The notes under the pieces are model-generated. The model saw only the letters and a program-made list of their open reading frames with translations. It was not told the DNA's origin and ran no database searches. Shown here piece by piece: positions 1-8,214 of a stretch of 64,000 bases of DNA. The position numbers and the translations under genes were made by a program. Numbering within the stretch: the first letter of the stretch is position 1; every line of letters begins with the position of its first letter. This stretch comes from Arthrobacter sp. ISL-28 (GTDB lineage Bacteria; Actinomycetota; Actinomycetes; Actinomycetales; Micrococcaceae): the NCBI RefSeq assembly GCF_018613875.1, contig NZ_JAGGPJ010000014.1:113685-177684 (forward strand), given 5' to 3'.

Positions 1-1433
1 ACCCGGTGGCGGGATCGGTTTACAACTGGGCCAAGCAGCTCTCGTCCGGGACGTTCGCGTGGCTGGCCGGCTGGCTGCTGCTGATCTCCTCGATCGTGGC
101 GCTTGGCGCCGTGGCCCTGGCGCTGCAGCTGACCCTGCCGCAGATTTGGTCAGGTTTCCAGATCATCGGAGACGGAACGGGCCCGTACGACTTCGCCGTC
201 AACGGCGTCCTGCTGGCCAGCATCATGATCTTTATCTCCACCCTCATCAACGCCTTCGGCGTGAAGCTGATGACCAGGATCAACAGCATCGGCGTGTTCG
301 TGGAGCTCGCCGCTGCCGTGCTCCTCATCCTGGCCCTTGCCTGGCATGTGGTGCGCGGGCCGGAGGTCCTTTTCAACACCGCGGGCTTCGGCGAGGACAA
401 CGACCTAGGCTTCTTCGGGGTCTTCCTCATCGGCGCCATGGCTTCCGGCTACGTGATGTACGGCTTTGACACCGCCAGTTCCCTCGGGGAGGAGACCAAG
501 GACCCGAAAAAGACCGCTCCCAAAGCCATCCTCCGTGCGATCACGGCGTCCTTCGTGCTGGGCGGCCTGATCCTCCTTGGCGGTCTCCTGGCCGCCCCTG
601 ACCTGAACGACCCCAAGGTGGGGGCCGCCGACGGCGGCCTGCAGTACATCGTGCTCTCCGTCCTCGGCGGCCCGTTCGGGAAGGCCTTCCTGGTGTGCAT
701 CGTCGTGGCAGTGATCGTGTGCACGCTCGCCGTCCACGCCGCCGCCATCCGCATGATGTTCGCCATGGCCCGGGACAACAACCTGCCCTTCAGCCGCCAG
801 CTCAGCAAGGTCCACCCCGAGCGGAAGACGCCCACCGTGGCGGCCATCGTGATCGGACTCATCGCGATCATGCCGCTGATCGTCAACATCTCCCAGCCGG
901 CGATCTTCACCATCCTCTCCAGCATCAGCATCGTCCTCATCTACCTGTCCTACCTCCTGGTCACCGTGCCGATGCTGCGGCGCCGCTTCCTGAAGAAATG
1001 GCCCCTCCCCGACACAGGATCAGAAGCAGGATTCAGCCTCGGTAAGTGGGGCCTGCCCGTGAACATCCTCGCGGTGCTCTGGGGCGGGGCCATGACCCTG
1101 AACCTGATCTGGCCGCGCCCCGAGATCTACAACTCGGTGCCGCCCTTCGAGTGGTACCTGCAGTGGGGCGGCGTCATCTTCGTCGGGACCGTTGTGATCG
1201 GCGGGACGCTGCTCTACCGGCTGCGCATCAGGCACCGCACCGGAGTCCTGGCCGAGCATGCCGCGGCACATCCGTCCCAAGGCTCCGCCCGGACGGCAGC
1301 TCCGGCTGCCACCCAACTGGCGTCGGATCCTGTCCAAGCCGGAGCCACGCGGTTCTCTGAGGACGTTGTCAGTGAGATCCCTGACGCGCTGGCAGGCGAT
1401 CGTGCGATGTCAAAGCAAGGTACGGGGTCGTAG
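1..1433 (+). CDS. APC-family amino acid permease (5' end outside window)
   Basis: Integral membrane amino acid transporter of the APC superfamily. The frame is already open at base 3 and reads P-V-A-G-S-V-Y-N-W, a segment that normally lies near residue 90-100 of these permeases, so the first one or two helices are outside the window. About ten hydrophobic helices are visible, followed by an Ala/Pro-rich cytoplasmic tail of about 70 residues ending at a TAG. The GEETKDPKK segment after the fifth visible helix is typical of the amino acid/GABA permease subgroup. Substrate cannot be told from sequence. The gene converges on trmB, with a long hairpin between them. Confidence 0.85.
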   Translation, partial: PVAGSVYNWAKQLSSGTFAWLAGWLLLISSIVALGAVALALQLTLPQIWSGFQIIGDGTGPYDFAVNGVLLASIMIFISTLINAFGVKLMTRINSIGVFVELAAAVLLILALAWHVVRGPEVLFNTAGFGEDNDLGFFGVFLIGAMASGYVMYGFDTASSLGEETKDPKKTAPKAILRAITASFVLGGLILLGGLLAAPDLNDPKVGAADGGLQYIVLSVLGGPFGKAFLVCIVVAVIVCTLAVHAAAIRMMFAMARDNNLPFSRQLSKVHPERKTPTVAAIVIGLIAIMPLIVNISQPAIFTILSSISIVLIYLSYLLVTVPMLRRRFLKKWPLPDTGSEAGFSLGKWGLPVNILAVLWGGAMTLNLIWPRPEIYNSVPPFEWYLQWGGVIFVGTVVIGGTLLYRLRIRHRTGVLAEHAAAHPSQGSARTAAPAATQLASDPVQAGATRFSEDVVSEIPDALAGDRAMSKQGTGS

Positions 1434-1486
1434 GTTGGCCCCCTGCCGATAATGTGCACCGGGGTCAGGCAGCACCCGCAGCCCCG

Positions 1487-1532
1487 GACGAGCATCTCTT
1501 CGCCAATGCCGACCGGCGGAGGGATGCTCGTC
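1487..1532. terminator. Long stem-loop between convergent genes
   Basis: GACGAGCATC at 1487-1496 pairs with GATGCTCGTC at 1523-1532. The enclosed bases continue the stem imperfectly (CTTCGCC against GGCGGAG). It lies between the stop codons of the permease and trmB, so it can serve as a bidirectional terminator. There is no clear U-tract on either strand. Confidence 0.55.
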
Positions 1533-1562
1533 GGGCGTCTGCGTACACCGCAGGCGGGCTGC

Positions 1563-2543
1563 TCAGACGCGGCGGTAGCAGAGGTCGAAGATCATGCGGC
1601 CCGCTTCGTGGGCCTTGTTCTCGAAACTCGTGCGGATGCGGCCCTCGAATCGCGGCGCCCAGCCACCGGTTTCATCGATGCCCTCGTTGGGACCCGTGTG
1701 CTCCGTGCTGACCGGCGCCCTGCCTTCCTTCACGGGGGCGCCGCCTACGAGCGACTCCACACCGGTCTGCCAGACGTGGGTGAGAGGGCTCTCGGGCCCC
1801 CTGCGCTCACCATCATGCATGTTAACGAATGCCGTGGAGCCAGCGAGAACGTCGCGCACGTGCACCGCGTAGTTTGACCAATCCGTGGCGATCCGCCAGA
1901 GTCCGCCCGGCTTCAATGCCTTGGCCGCCAGTTCTGCGAACTCGGGCTGAATGAGCCGGCGCTTATGGTGGCGGGACTTGTGCCACGGGTCGGGGAAGAA
2001 GATCCACAGCTCGCTCACTGATCCTGGCGGAAGCATGGTGGCGAGGACTTCGGGGGCGTTGGCCTCCACGACGCGGACGTTGGTGAGGCCCCTGCTGTTG
2101 ATCTTGATCATCGTGTTGGCCAGTCCGGGGGTGTAGACCTCCACGGCGAGGAAGTCCTTGTCCGGGTTTTCCTCGGCAGCGTGGCAGACGGCATCACCAA
2201 GTCCCGAGCCGACCTCAACGATCAGCGGGGCCCTGCGGCCGAACTCTGCCTCGGCGTCAAAGGTGTAATCCGGGTGGACCGAGGTGTTGGCCACGTGGCG
2301 GGGGACGTCCACTGCCCAACGGTCCGAATGCTCTTCCCAGGCAGCCTGCCGACGGCCCTGGAGGCGGGTTCCGCGCCGCACAAAACTGACGGGCCGCCCG
2401 CCATAGGTGCCGAACGAGGCCTGGCTTCCGGGCGTCACGGGCCGCGGCGGGTTCGGCCTTTGAGGCGGCTGGTTCTCATGCTGCCGGTTCTCGGCCGGCT
2501 CGTTCTCAAGCGGCCGGGGGGACTCTGGGGTTTCACTCATCAC
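1563..2543 (-). CDS. trmB: tRNA (guanine-N7-)-methyltransferase
   Basis: SAM-dependent enzyme making m7G46 in the variable loop of tRNAs. It shows the family landmarks: an EVGSGLGD SAM-binding loop, the AVEVYTPG strand, and the catalytic/tRNA-binding WIFFPDPWHKSRHHKRR block followed by LIQPEF. At 326 residues it is longer than typical enzymes (about 220-250). The first 45 residues are Pro/Asn/Glu-rich and probably disordered, and there is an extra segment between the WRIATDW motif and the C-terminus. The start could be either of the first two Met codons. It is convergent with the permease upstream in the window. Confidence 0.93.
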   Translation of the reverse strand: MMSETPESPRPLENEPAENRQHENQPPQRPNPPRPVTPGSQASFGTYGGRPVSFVRRGTRLQGRRQAAWEEHSDRWAVDVPRHVANTSVHPDYTFDAEAEFGRRAPLIVEVGSGLGDAVCHAAEENPDKDFLAVEVYTPGLANTMIKINSRGLTNVRVVEANAPEVLATMLPPGSVSELWIFFPDPWHKSRHHKRRLIQPEFAELAAKALKPGGLWRIATDWSNYAVHVRDVLAGSTAFVNMHDGERRGPESPLTHVWQTGVESLVGGAPVKEGRAPVSTEHTGPNEGIDETGGWAPRFEGRIRTSFENKAHEAGRMIFDLCYRRV

Positions 2544-2868
2544 CTCCAGAATAGTGGAGTTCGCGGGGTAGAACCCGCCGGCATCAACGATGAGGGCGGC
2601 GTGCAGGGCGTTTCAGGACACGACCGTGATAATGCCGTGGATGGCCGCTGGAACAAGAAAAAATTCGGCTTCCGTTCCCACAATCCAGAGCCATGCCACA
2701 CCCGTGCTCCAGGCCGTGGTGTCGCGTGCGTGCCGCCTCACGGCGGATAACTCCCCGGGCACCGGCCGCGTCGGCTTGGGGGCCGGCTACCCGTTCCGTC
2801 GCAGCCAAGAGCGGCACCGCCTAAGCTGCTGCAAGAATGGGCGGGTGACTGAAGGGGAGAATGCGGCA

Positions 2869-4146
2869 GTGAGGAACGAGGTGCGTCAGAGCTTCCCCGA
2901 TGTCGGACCGGGCTCGCTGGTGGACGCGGAGGTGGATGAGGTCCCCTCCGCGGAGCCCACGCGCGTTGGCGGCCGCCGGGCGCTGGCGTACCTTGGCCTG
3001 TGCCTGGTACTGATCGGACTGAACCTGCGCACAGTATTCTCCAGCTTTTCGGCGGTTCTTCCCGAAATAACATCGGATGCCAGCCTGCCGGGCTGGGCAG
3101 TCGTGGTACTGACGACTGTCCCCGTGACTCTGCTTGGCGTGTTCGCGCCGCTGGCGCCGGTCCTTGCCCGGCGGTTTGGCGCAGAGCGTGTCCTGTTGGG
3201 GGCCATGGCGGTGCTTACGGCCGGACTGCTGCTGAGGCCTGCCGCCGTCCCGGGCGGCGGGCACCTTCCCGCGCTCCTGGCGGGAACGGCCGCGTGCGGA
3301 GCCGCTATTGCACTCTGCAACGTGCTCCTGCCGGGTCTGGTGAAGCGCGACTTCCCCCACCGGCTCGGACTGATGGGCGGCCTCTACACGACGGCCATCT
3401 GCGCGTCCGCTGCCCTCGGGGCCGGCTTCACCTACCCGGTCTTCAGCGCGACAGGACAGTGGACTTCGGCGCTGTGGTTCTGGGCGGTGCCGGCCGCCGT
3501 CGTCCTTCTCCTATTCCTTCCGGTTGCCGTTCGGCAACGTCACGGCCAGCACAAGGCAGTGCACAGCGGCGTGAACGTGTGGCGCTCCGCGATGGCCTGG
3601 CAGGTGACCCTCTTCATGGTGCTGCAGGCCATGATGTCCTTCAGCGTGTTCGCGTGGCTCGCCCCGATCCTCCGGGAACGCGGGGTCGACGGCGGAACGG
3701 CCGGGCTGATTGTGTCCGCCTCGATCGTGCTGCAGATGCTGGGCTCGCTCTTCGCCCCGGCGTTGGCAGCGCGCTTCCGGGACCAGCGGGCGATCAACAC
3801 GGTGGTCGCGCTGATGACCGGGGGCGGCTTCGCGCTGAGTATCTTTGGCCCCCTGGAACTGATCTGGGTGTGGACCGGACTGCTCGGCCTGGGCCAGGGG
3901 AGCCTGACGGCTGTGGCCCTGACCATGATCATGCTCCGCACCCGGGACGGGCACACGGCTGCGCACCTCTCCGGCATGATGCAGGGCGTGGGCTACGGGG
4001 TCGGTTCCACTGGCACGCTCATGGTGGGCCAGCTGCACCAGGCAACGGGATCGTTTGCGGCCGCCGGCGTGCTGTTCCTCGCGGTCGGGTCCGCCGCCGC
4101 GGTTTTCGGGTACCGGGCCGGGCGGAACCGCTACATCGGCGGCTGA
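2869..4146 (+). CDS. MFS transporter, CynX/NimT family
   Basis: Twelve-helix major facilitator resembling the cyanate/2-nitroimidazole transporter family (CynX/NimT). The first helix contains the family-like LGLCLVLIGLNLRTVFSS, and the loop after helix 2 reads APVLARRFGAERVLLG. The GTG at 2869 is chosen because GAAGGGGAG lies 9 bases upstream; the frame stays open further 5' but that part has no membrane character. This gives 425 residues, normal for the family. An acidic 35-residue N-terminus precedes the first helix. Substrate unknown; efflux of a small anion or drug is possible. It is followed at once by a 46-bp perfect palindrome. Confidence 0.85.
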   Translation: MRNEVRQSFPDVGPGSLVDAEVDEVPSAEPTRVGGRRALAYLGLCLVLIGLNLRTVFSSFSAVLPEITSDASLPGWAVVVLTTVPVTLLGVFAPLAPVLARRFGAERVLLGAMAVLTAGLLLRPAAVPGGGHLPALLAGTAACGAAIALCNVLLPGLVKRDFPHRLGLMGGLYTTAICASAALGAGFTYPVFSATGQWTSALWFWAVPAAVVLLLFLPVAVRQRHGQHKAVHSGVNVWRSAMAWQVTLFMVLQAMMSFSVFAWLAPILRERGVDGGTAGLIVSASIVLQMLGSLFAPALAARFRDQRAINTVVALMTGGGFALSIFGPLELIWVWTGLLGLGQGSLTAVALTMIMLRTRDGHTAAHLSGMMQGVGYGVGSTGTLMVGQLHQATGSFAAAGVLFLAVGSAAAVFGYRAGRNRYIGG

Positions 4147-4159
4147 CCACCCTAATAGA

Positions 4160-4205
4160 TAGCAGCACGCGCCGTTCTGAACGTTCAGAACGGCGCGTGC
4201 TGCTA
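4160..4205. repeat. Family A intergenic palindrome, copy 1 (bidirectional terminator-like)
   Basis: A perfect 46-bp palindrome with TAGCAGCACGCGCCGTT as its outer arm, centred on GAACGTTC, between two convergent transporter genes. The same 17-base arm occurs again at 10794-10841. The flank reads CCCAACCAGG on the complementary strand, and similar flanks occur at the second copy, so the conserved unit is longer than the stem. A bidirectional terminator is the simplest role. Confidence 0.8.
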
Positions 4206-4239
4206 CCTGGTTGGGGAAAGGGTCAAGGTGGGGAAAGGG

Positions 4240-5529
4240 TCAGTGCGTCAGGTCCTTGCCCTTGGTCTCGGGGAGTGTGAAGACGAACGCCGCGCTCACG
4301 GCCAGGAGCACCACCGCGTAGACGTTGAACAGGTTGGGCATCTGGAGCGTGGTGCCGAGCCACTGCTGCAGGTAGGGGGCGGTCCCGCCGAACAGCGCCA
4401 CACAGACGGAATACGGCACCCCCACGCCCACGGTCCGGATACTCGTGGGAAACAGTTCCGCATACACGGCCGGGACAATGGCGGCGCTCGCGGCAATGAA
4501 GATGAGCATCACGGACATGCCCACGGCGAGCTGCCACGCGGAATCCTTCAGGAGCCAGGTCATGGGGAAGTGCATGACGGCGGAACCGATGGCGCCGGAC
4601 CACAGCACCTTCTTGCGGCCGATCCGGTCGGAAAGCTTGCCCCAGAAAGGCAGGGCGGCGATGAACACGATGTTGCCGATGACGCCTGCCCACAGTGCTT
4701 CGCCGCGGTCGATCTTCAGGGCCGTGGTGGCGTAGCTAGGCGCGACGACGCCCCAAATGTAATAGATGACCGTGAGGCCGACCGTCAGCCCTATGACCTG
4801 CAGGGCCTGCCTGCGGTACCGCACGATCTGCGGCCAGATCGGAGCGCGCTTCTCGGCCGTGGTTTCGCCTTCGAACGCGTCCGTCTCATGCAGCCGGGAG
4901 CGCATGATCAGCGCGTAGAGGCCCATTGCAGCGCCGATGAGGAACGGAATGCGCCAGCCCCAGGCATTCATGACCTCCGTGCTCAGAGCCATGTTCAGGA
5001 TCGCCCCCAACAGCGTTCCGAACAGGATGCCCACCGTGCCGGAGGTGTAGATCAGCGTCGCCCAGAAGCCGCGGTGCTCTTTGGGCGCCATCTCCGAAAG
5101 GTACGTTTGCGACGACGGCAGCTCGCCTCCGTGGGCCAGTCCCTGAACCAGCCGGGCTACCAGGAGCATGAGCGAGGCCCACGCGCCGACGCTCGCAAAC
5201 GTCGGTGCAATGCCGATCATCAGGCTGCCGAGGGATGCCAGCCCGACGGCGAGCGTCATGGAGGCCTTGCGTCCCACCCGGTCGCCGATCCAGCCGAAGA
5301 GGAACCCGCCGAACGGGCGGGCAACGAAGCCGACGGCGAAAATCGCCAGAGTGGAAAGCACCGCCGACGCGGGATCCGACTTGCTGAACAGCTGGCTGGC
5401 GATGAACGGTGTGAAGGTCGCGTAGATGGCCCAGTCGTACCATTCGACGGCGTTGCCGATGCCGGTGCCGACGACGGTCTTCCGCGTGGACACGCGGTCC
5501 GCACGCTGCTGGCTGATGGTGGTGGTCAT
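4240..5529 (-). CDS. MFS transporter, metabolite:H+ symporter (MHS) family
   Basis: Twelve-helix transporter of the MHS branch, which takes up organic acids, betaines and similar solutes. Visible markers are GNAVEWYDWAIY in helix 1, the signature GWIGDRVGRK between helices 2 and 3, and the RLVQGLAHGGE segment after helix 4; 429 residues is standard. It starts 24 bases after the stop of the M20 amidohydrolase on the same strand, so the pair is very likely one operon in which this protein imports the substrate the hydrolase cleaves. The specific solute is not evident. Confidence 0.88.
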   Translation of the reverse strand: MTTTISQQRADRVSTRKTVVGTGIGNAVEWYDWAIYATFTPFIASQLFSKSDPASAVLSTLAIFAVGFVARPFGGFLFGWIGDRVGRKASMTLAVGLASLGSLMIGIAPTFASVGAWASLMLLVARLVQGLAHGGELPSSQTYLSEMAPKEHRGFWATLIYTSGTVGILFGTLLGAILNMALSTEVMNAWGWRIPFLIGAAMGLYALIMRSRLHETDAFEGETTAEKRAPIWPQIVRYRRQALQVIGLTVGLTVIYYIWGVVAPSYATTALKIDRGEALWAGVIGNIVFIAALPFWGKLSDRIGRKKVLWSGAIGSAVMHFPMTWLLKDSAWQLAVGMSVMLIFIAASAAIVPAVYAELFPTSIRTVGVGVPYSVCVALFGGTAPYLQQWLGTTLQMPNLFNVYAVVLLAVSAAFVFTLPETKGKDLTH

Positions 5530-5553
5530 GGTTTCTCCCTGTGGTGGGCGGAG

Positions 5554-6810
5554 TTAGGAAGCTGCGGAGGAGGTGGTGGCGGAGGCCAGCGTGGCCAGCC
5601 GCGACATGGCGAGTTCCGCGTAGAGTGCGGCCCCGTCAGCCAGCACGCCGTCGTCGAACGTTGCGTACGGTGAGTGGTTGAAGGGTGACGTGGCATGGTC
5701 CGCATCCCGGGGCACGGCGCTCAGGCCGACGAACGTGCCGGGCACCTCGGCGAGCACGCGGGAAAAGTCCTCGGAGCCGCTGAGCGGGGTGCCCCAGCGC
5801 GCGAGCCTTGAATCGCCGAAGAGCCCGCTGATGACCTTCTCTGCGGTATGCGTTTCGTCCTCGTCCGTGACGGTGAGGGGGTACTCCTGCTGGTAGTCCA
5901 CGTCGACGTCGAGGCCGTGCGCGGCTGCGATTCCCTTGAGGAGCCGGGGCACGGAGGCCATCATCTTCTGCCGGGACTCGTCGGAGAACGTCCGGATGGT
6001 GGCCTCGATGCGCGCCGTTTCCGGGATGACGTTGCGTTTGGTGCCGGCGTGGAGGACGCCGACGGACAGGACCACGGGATCGAACATGTTGAACTGCCGG
6101 GTGACCATGACCTGCAGGGCTGTCACCATTTCGGCCGCAGCCGTGACCGGGTCCTTGGCTGAGTGCGGGGCGGAGCCGTGGCCGCCGGCGCCAAGCACGG
6201 TGACCACGAGCCCGTCGGAGGAGCTGAGCATGACCCCGGGCTTCGTGCAGAACGTGCCGTGGGGTTCGAGGGAGGAGAACACGTGCATGCCGTAGGCGGC
6301 ATCCACACGCCGGCCGGCGGCATCCAGCACGCCCTCGCGGATCATGTAGCTCGCGCCGTCGAAGCCTTCCTCGCCCGGCTGGAACATCAGCACCACGTCC
6401 CCGGCCAGCCGGTGACGGCGTTCAGCCAGGAGCGTGGCAGCTCCGGCGAGCATAGATGTGTGGAGGTCGTGGCCGCACGCGTGCATGGCGCCGTCGATCC
6501 TGGAGGTATATTCGATGCCGGTTTTCTCCTGGACGGGCAGCCCGTCCATGTCCGCGCGGAGGAGGACCGCCGGGCGGTCGGCTCCGGAGCCGGTAGTACC
6601 ATCGGCGCCCGGTGCCTGGCCGCGCAGGACGGCGGTGACCGACGTCGTGTCCTGGCCCAGGGTTATTTCGAAGGGAAGCCCGTCCAGGGCCTTGAGGACC
6701 TTTTCCTGCGTCCGCGGTAGCTCCAGGCCGATTTCCGGCTCCCGGTGCAATGCGTGGCGGAGCCGGGCGATGTCTCCCTGCAACTCCCGGGCGTCTGCGG
6801 CAATCGGCAC
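5554..6810 (-). CDS. M20 family amidohydrolase (hippurate hydrolase-like)
   Basis: Zinc/manganese-dependent amidohydrolase of the M20D group, which hydrolyses N-acyl or conjugated amino acids. Motifs seen are HALHREPEIGLELPRTQ near the N-terminus, LRADMDGLPVQEKTG, the metal-binding MHACGHDLHTSML, PGEEGFDGA, and SEDFSRV close to the C-terminus. Length (418 residues) is normal. Start is GTG at 6810. It is the first gene of a two-gene unit with the MHS transporter downstream, and faces a divergent Lrp/AsnC-type regulator 131 bases away. The pair most likely imports and deacylates an amino acid conjugate; the exact substrate is inferred only at this level. Confidence 0.9.
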   Translation of the reverse strand: MPIAADARELQGDIARLRHALHREPEIGLELPRTQEKVLKALDGLPFEITLGQDTTSVTAVLRGQAPGADGTTGSGADRPAVLLRADMDGLPVQEKTGIEYTSRIDGAMHACGHDLHTSMLAGAATLLAERRHRLAGDVVLMFQPGEEGFDGASYMIREGVLDAAGRRVDAAYGMHVFSSLEPHGTFCTKPGVMLSSSDGLVVTVLGAGGHGSAPHSAKDPVTAAAEMVTALQVMVTRQFNMFDPVVLSVGVLHAGTKRNVIPETARIEATIRTFSDESRQKMMASVPRLLKGIAAAHGLDVDVDYQQEYPLTVTDEDETHTAEKVISGLFGDSRLARWGTPLSGSEDFSRVLAEVPGTFVGLSAVPRDADHATSPFNHSPYATFDDGVLADGAALYAELAMSRLATLASATTSSAAS

Positions 6811-6941
6811 GTGTACTCCTTGTCTTCGGTTTCCTGCTCTGGTCTATTCTGAAGTGACCGGCTTCACAGTGCGGGAAAGTGCTGGAAAAATGCAGCAGAC
6901 GCGGAGTGTCACAGGATTCATGCAAATCAGAGGAGGCGGCA

Positions 6942-7976
6942 ATGGAGCTCAGCGAGGATGACCTGGCCCTGATCAATACCCTGCAGATCGCGCCGCGGCT
7001 CAGCTGGGCCGACGCTTCAGAGGTCCTTGGGGTTCATGCGACCACGCTTGCTGCGCGCTGGGACAGGCTTCGGGCGGCCGGGGCTTCCTGGGTGACGGCG
7101 CATCTGGTCGGGGACCCCAAGCAGATGTGCCTCGCTTTTGTGGCGGTGGACTGCGAGATGCACCGCAGGGAGCACGTCACGGCCAGTCTGGCCGCTGTCC
7201 CGGAAATCGTCACGGTGGAGGAGGCCGCCAGCAACCGCGACCTGATGCTGACCGTTGTCACGCGGTCGCTCGAGGAGTTCAGCACCAAAGTGGCGGCGCG
7301 GCTGAAGGGGACCGAGGGCCTGGTGAAGTACCAGACGGCGCTGTGCACCAGGCTCCACACCGGGGGTGATGCCTGGCGGCTCAACATCCTGAGCAAGGCA
7401 CAGCAGGCGTCCCTCAGGGCATTGGCACGGCCCGGGCAGTCCGGCCCCGAACGTCCGGACGCCGTGCGCGAGCCGCTGCCCGCAAGCCACCTGGACCTGC
7501 TGCCCTACCTGGCCAAGGACGGGCGAGCGACGGCAGCGGACATTGCACGCGGCCTGGGACGCAACCCGGCAACCGTCCAGCGGCAGCTGAACCGTGTGCT
7601 CGCCAGCGGGATCCTGTCCCTGCGCTGTGAGGTGGCGCAGCGCTACTCGTCGTTTCCGGTCACCTGCCAGTGGTTTGTCAACGTTCCGGCCGGGCAGCAC
7701 GAGGCTGCGGCGGCGGAGATCCGGTCGATCCGGAATGTGCGGCTCAGCGCGTCGACCACCGGCCCCACCAACTTCGTGATCATCATGTGGCTTCAGTCCC
7801 TCGCCAGCGTCATGGACGCCGAGCTTGCCCTGCAGCAGAAGGTCCCAGGGATCGAACTGGTGGAGAGCGTCGTCATGCTGACAACCGTCAAGCGGGTCGG
7901 TTGGATGCTGAACGAGGACTCCACGGCGAGCGGCGCCGTCGTCGTTGATGCCCAGGGCCTCGAGTTCGCAGGTTAG
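6942..7976 (+). CDS. Lrp/AsnC-type regulator with two tandem modules
   Basis: 344-residue DNA-binding regulator containing two copies of the Lrp/AsnC arrangement, helix-turn-helix followed by a ligand-sensing RAM-like domain. The first HTH is DLALINTLQIAPRLSWADAS..., the second HLDLLPYLAKDGRATAADIA.... Tandem Lrp proteins are common in Actinobacteria and usually sense amino acids or related compounds. ATG 6942 is preceded by AGAGGAGG, an excellent ribosome-binding site. It is transcribed away from the M20 hydrolase/MHS transporter unit and is its likely regulator. Its stop codon abuts a truncated MerR-type gene on the other strand. Confidence 0.88.
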   Translation: MELSEDDLALINTLQIAPRLSWADASEVLGVHATTLAARWDRLRAAGASWVTAHLVGDPKQMCLAFVAVDCEMHRREHVTASLAAVPEIVTVEEAASNRDLMLTVVTRSLEEFSTKVAARLKGTEGLVKYQTALCTRLHTGGDAWRLNILSKAQQASLRALARPGQSGPERPDAVREPLPASHLDLLPYLAKDGRATAADIARGLGRNPATVQRQLNRVLASGILSLRCEVAQRYSSFPVTCQWFVNVPAGQHEAAAAEIRSIRNVRLSASTTGPTNFVIIMWLQSLASVMDAELALQQKVPGIELVESVVMLTTVKRVGWMLNEDSTASGAVVVDAQGLEFAG

Positions 7977-7979
7977 CCC

Positions 7980-8094
7980 CCGGCGTGATGAGCCCGTTGC
8001 GTTCGTAGAAATGAAGGGCCGACGGCGCCACGCCGCTGCGCTGCGACAGCTCACCAATGCTCAGTGCGTGCGTCCCGGCAGCCTGATGTGGCAT
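7980..8094 (-). pseudogene. SoxR/MerR-type regulator, N-terminal remnant
   Basis: Reading from ATG 8094 on the minus strand, the first residues include LSIGELSQRSGVAPSALHF followed by YERNGLIT, which is the MerR/SoxR helix-turn-helix start. After about 39 codons the similarity stops and the frame runs into the antisense of the Lrp gene, whose stop lies at 7974-7976. The wing helices, dimerisation helix and any metal/redox cysteines are absent, so this is a broken gene. Its likely former target, the MFS gene starting at 8215, still has a MerR-type operator. Confidence 0.75.
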
Positions 8095-8175
8095 GCTGTC
8101 CCCCTAGCTCCAGAGACGGCGCCCGCCGGCACCGTCGCCCGCCCATGACCGCCCGCCCCTCGTGGAGGCACAACC

Positions 8176-8207
8176 TTGACCTCAACCTTAGTTGGGGTTT
8201 TTACGGT
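8176..8207 (+). promoter_or_regulatory. MerR/SoxR-type promoter-operator of the MFS gene
   Basis: A -35-like TTGACC at 8176-8181 and a -10-like TACGGT at 8202-8207 are separated by a long 20-base spacer, as in MerR-regulated promoters. The spacer region carries the dyad ACCTCAAC-CTTA-GTTGGGGT at 8179-8198 (one mismatch). The ATG at 8215 is only 7 bases after the -10, so the transcript is probably leaderless. Confidence 0.72.
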
Positions 8208-8214
8208 TGCATCC

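Noticed and set aside
2590..2868. N-terminal extension of the CynX-like transporter
   Set aside because: The frame is open but lacks membrane character, and a good ribosome-binding site supports GTG 2869.
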